From assembly GCA_946886545.1 (NCBI GenBank), contig CAMPIU010000004.1:1-22508 (forward strand): a stretch of DNA of 22,508 nucleotides, given 5' to 3'. Source of the DNA: an uncultured Flavobacteriales bacterium. Lineage in GTDB: Bacteria > Bacteroidota > Bacteroidia > Flavobacteriales > Crocinitomicaceae. Every line of letters begins with the position of its first letter. Position 1 is the stretch's first letter. Position numbers and translations under genes: made by a program. Positions 20,756 to 22,508 of the stretch are shown in pieces. The notes beneath the pieces are model-generated. The model was not told where the DNA came from, searched no databases, and saw only the letters and a program-made list of their open reading frames with translations.

Positions 20756-22508
20756 ATGAAGAATTTTCTTTTTGTGCTGCTGGCATTAGCAGCTAATCAT
20801 GTGTTTTCTCAACAGACAACGATTCAAATGAGCCCCGCAATCAGCGGACAAACAATCAATACCTGTAATGGGTTTATTATTGATTCCGGTGGACAGGGTG
20901 GCCCAGGATATGGAAATAACGAAACAGTTGTTGTTACAATTTGTCCGGACACTCCGGGAGATATCATTTCCATTGTTTTCAACTTGTTTCAGTTAAACAA
21001 TACGGATGATAATCCTGCTCCGAACATCACCAATGTAGACTACATGGATGTGTATGACGGAAACTCAACAGCAGCACCGACTTTAGGAACTTATTCCGGT
21101 AATCAGCTACAGGGAGTTGTTATTATGGCAACAGCATTGAATCCAACTGGATGTATTACATTAAGATTCAGATCAAATACAGTTGGAACGGGAATGTTTA
21201 CGGCAAGTGCAACTTGTGAAACACCATGTGCTACACCTACAGCAGCAGGTGTAATTGTTGGAGGTGAAACAGCAGATAGTACACGTGTTTGCGTTGGTGA
21301 TTTAGTTGATTTTTCCGGTTTGGCTTCATTTGCAGCTCCGGGATTTACTTTGACAAATTACGAATGGGATTTTATGGATGGAAGTACTGCGACAGGTCCG
21401 AATGTTTCTCATGCCTTCGATACTCCGGGACAATATTTGGTACAGTTATTTCTGACAGATAACAACGGCTGTGGAAACACGAATTTAATTGATCTGCAGG
21501 TTTTCGTGGCTACAATTCCAACCTTTTTAGGATTTCCTGGCGATACAACATTATGTTTGGGTGAAAGTGTCACATTTACGGCAGATCCGGATTTTTACGA
21601 AGTGTTATGGAATGGATTCCCGGGTTCTCAAACAATTGATGACGGTTGTTTACCTGACACTTTACTTGGAGTATCACAAGATATCGAAATCATGCAAACA
21701 GGATTTGCTGCAGGATCTACAATCACCCAGCTGAGTGATATCCAAAGCTTGTGCTTAGGCTTAGAGCATTCATTCATGGGAGATCTGGTACTTATTGTGG
21801 AATGTCCAAATGGTCAAAATCAGATTTTACATCAGCAAGGTGGCGGTGGAATTCAAATTGGTGAACCGAATCCTTTGGATAATGTGGATTGCAGTGACCC
21901 GACAACTCAAGGAATTCCATATACGTATTGCTTTACACCAACGGCAACAGAAACATGGGTCGATTGGGCAAATAACAATGGTTTTGGAGGAACGATCCCA
22001 GCAGGGAATTATGAACCCATTCAGCCGTTTACCAATTTAATCGGGTGTCCTCTAAATGGAATCTGGACCTTGACGGTAATTGACAACTGGGCAGCAGATG
22101 ACGGAACTTTATTTTCTTTTGATATCAACTTGGATCCTTCATTATATCCTCCGGTAACTGTTTTTGAACCTCAAATCGGTTTAGGAAGTGATTCATCATA
22201 CTGGGCTATGCCGGCAAATTTCGCTACGGTTTCTCCGGATGGAGATGTTTTGACAATCAACCCAACTGCGTCAGGAACTTATACTTATACTTATTTTGTT
22301 TTGGATAATTACGGTTGTGAGAATGATTCTACCGTAACTTTAACGGTAAATGATAATCCGCAAGCCGACGCTGGACCAAATGTTACAATTTGTAATGGAA
22401 CACCGGTTCAGTTGGACGGAAATATTGTTGGAGGAAACAACAGCTGTGATTATACCTTCAACCTGGAAGATTCTTGGGGTGATGGCTGGAATGGAAACAA
22501 CTTAATTG
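20756..22508 (+). CDS. Large modular surface protein (CUB, PKD, P-domain), 3' end beyond window
   Basis: An open frame from the ATG at 20756 runs 584 codons to the window edge without a stop. A signal peptide (MKNFLFVLLALAANHVFSQ) is followed by a CUB-like domain (about 25-160; CNGFIIDSGGQGGPGYGNNE, DYMDVYDGNS, CITLRFRSN). A PKD domain comes next (about 175-250; YEWDFMDGSTATGPNVSHAF, GQYLVQLFLTDNNGCG). A proprotein-convertase P-domain-like module follows (about 296-461; LEHSFMGDLVLIVECPNGQ, GIWTLTVIDNWAADDGTL), then an Ig/PKD-like repeat (463-530) and the start of another unit (ADAGPNVTICNGTPVQLDG). The last visible residues carry DSWGDGWNGN, seen in other Bacteroidota surface proteins. Such proteins usually end in a T9SS or gliding-motility C-terminal domain, which would lie outside the window. 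A role in adhesion is inference. Confidence 0.9.
   Translation, partial: MKNFLFVLLALAANHVFSQQTTIQMSPAISGQTINTCNGFIIDSGGQGGPGYGNNETVVVTICPDTPGDIISIVFNLFQLNNTDDNPAPNITNVDYMDVYDGNSTAAPTLGTYSGNQLQGVVIMATALNPTGCITLRFRSNTVGTGMFTASATCETPCATPTAAGVIVGGETADSTRVCVGDLVDFSGLASFAAPGFTLTNYEWDFMDGSTATGPNVSHAFDTPGQYLVQLFLTDNNGCGNTNLIDLQVFVATIPTFLGFPGDTTLCLGESVTFTADPDFYEVLWNGFPGSQTIDDGCLPDTLLGVSQDIEIMQTGFAAGSTITQLSDIQSLCLGLEHSFMGDLVLIVECPNGQNQILHQQGGGGIQIGEPNPLDNVDCSDPTTQGIPYTYCFTPTATETWVDWANNNGFGGTIPAGNYEPIQPFTNLIGCPLNGIWTLTVIDNWAADDGTLFSFDINLDPSLYPPVTVFEPQIGLGSDSSYWAMPANFATVSPDGDVLTINPTASGTYTYTYFVLDNYGCENDSTVTLTVNDNPQADAGPNVTICNGTPVQLDGNIVGGNNSCDYTFNLEDSWGDGWNGNNLI

Overview
The window looks like a low-GC, chromosomal stretch from a free-living Bacteroidota bacterium, most likely a Flavobacteriales member close to Fluviicola/Crocinitomicaceae. 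The grounds are: surface proteins with type IX secretion (T9SS) features, the Bacteroidota promoter style (TTTG about 19-21 nt upstream of TAnnTTTG) in front of several genes, almost no Shine-Dalgarno sequences, and FDPG-type beta-propeller repeats. The taxonomic call is inference; no marker was searched.

Layout. Positions 1-1458 (minus) hold two coupled, unrecognised genes, the second running off the left edge. A tRNA-Ser(GGA) with its own -7 box and terminator follows (1592-1740, minus). Positions 1799-2990 (minus) are a co-chaperone pair, a CbpA-type J-domain protein and its CbpM-like modulator. Divergent from these, 3226-4902 (plus) encodes a secreted seven-repeat beta-propeller with a C-terminal T9SS sorting domain, ended by a long hairpin around 5036-5089. 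A complete ABC exporter half-transporter lies at 5088-6848 (minus). After an inverted-repeat element (about 6961-7077) comes a four-gene tripartite efflux operon at 7144-11698 (minus): TetR regulator, TolC-like channel, EmrA-like adaptor, EmrB/DHA2-like pump. It has a clear promoter and a palindromic operator lying at the expected transcription start.

Divergently transcribed is a two-gene unit at 11909-14112: a YqhD-type metal-dependent alcohol/aldehyde reductase coupled to an unrecognised, possibly double-GNAT protein. Housekeeping genes follow on the plus strand: dxs (isoprenoid precursor synthesis), asnS (asparaginyl-tRNA synthetase), and rpoN (sigma-54) coupled to a PAP2-like membrane protein with degenerate catalytic motifs. 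The right end (20334 onward) holds a small secreted protein with a TTG start and the first 584 codons of a large modular surface protein (CUB, PKD and P-domain-like modules) that continues beyond the window.

I see no phage, transposase, CRISPR array or defence island. The observations with most potential novelty are the seven-bladed FDPG propeller, a dispersed palindromic element present in two diverged copies (about 6961-7077 and 16384-16468), the YqhD plus double-GNAT-like pair, the coding-like remnant at 4915-5034, a 24-codon ORF behind dxs, and the dxs promoter, which argues against the first ATG as start.
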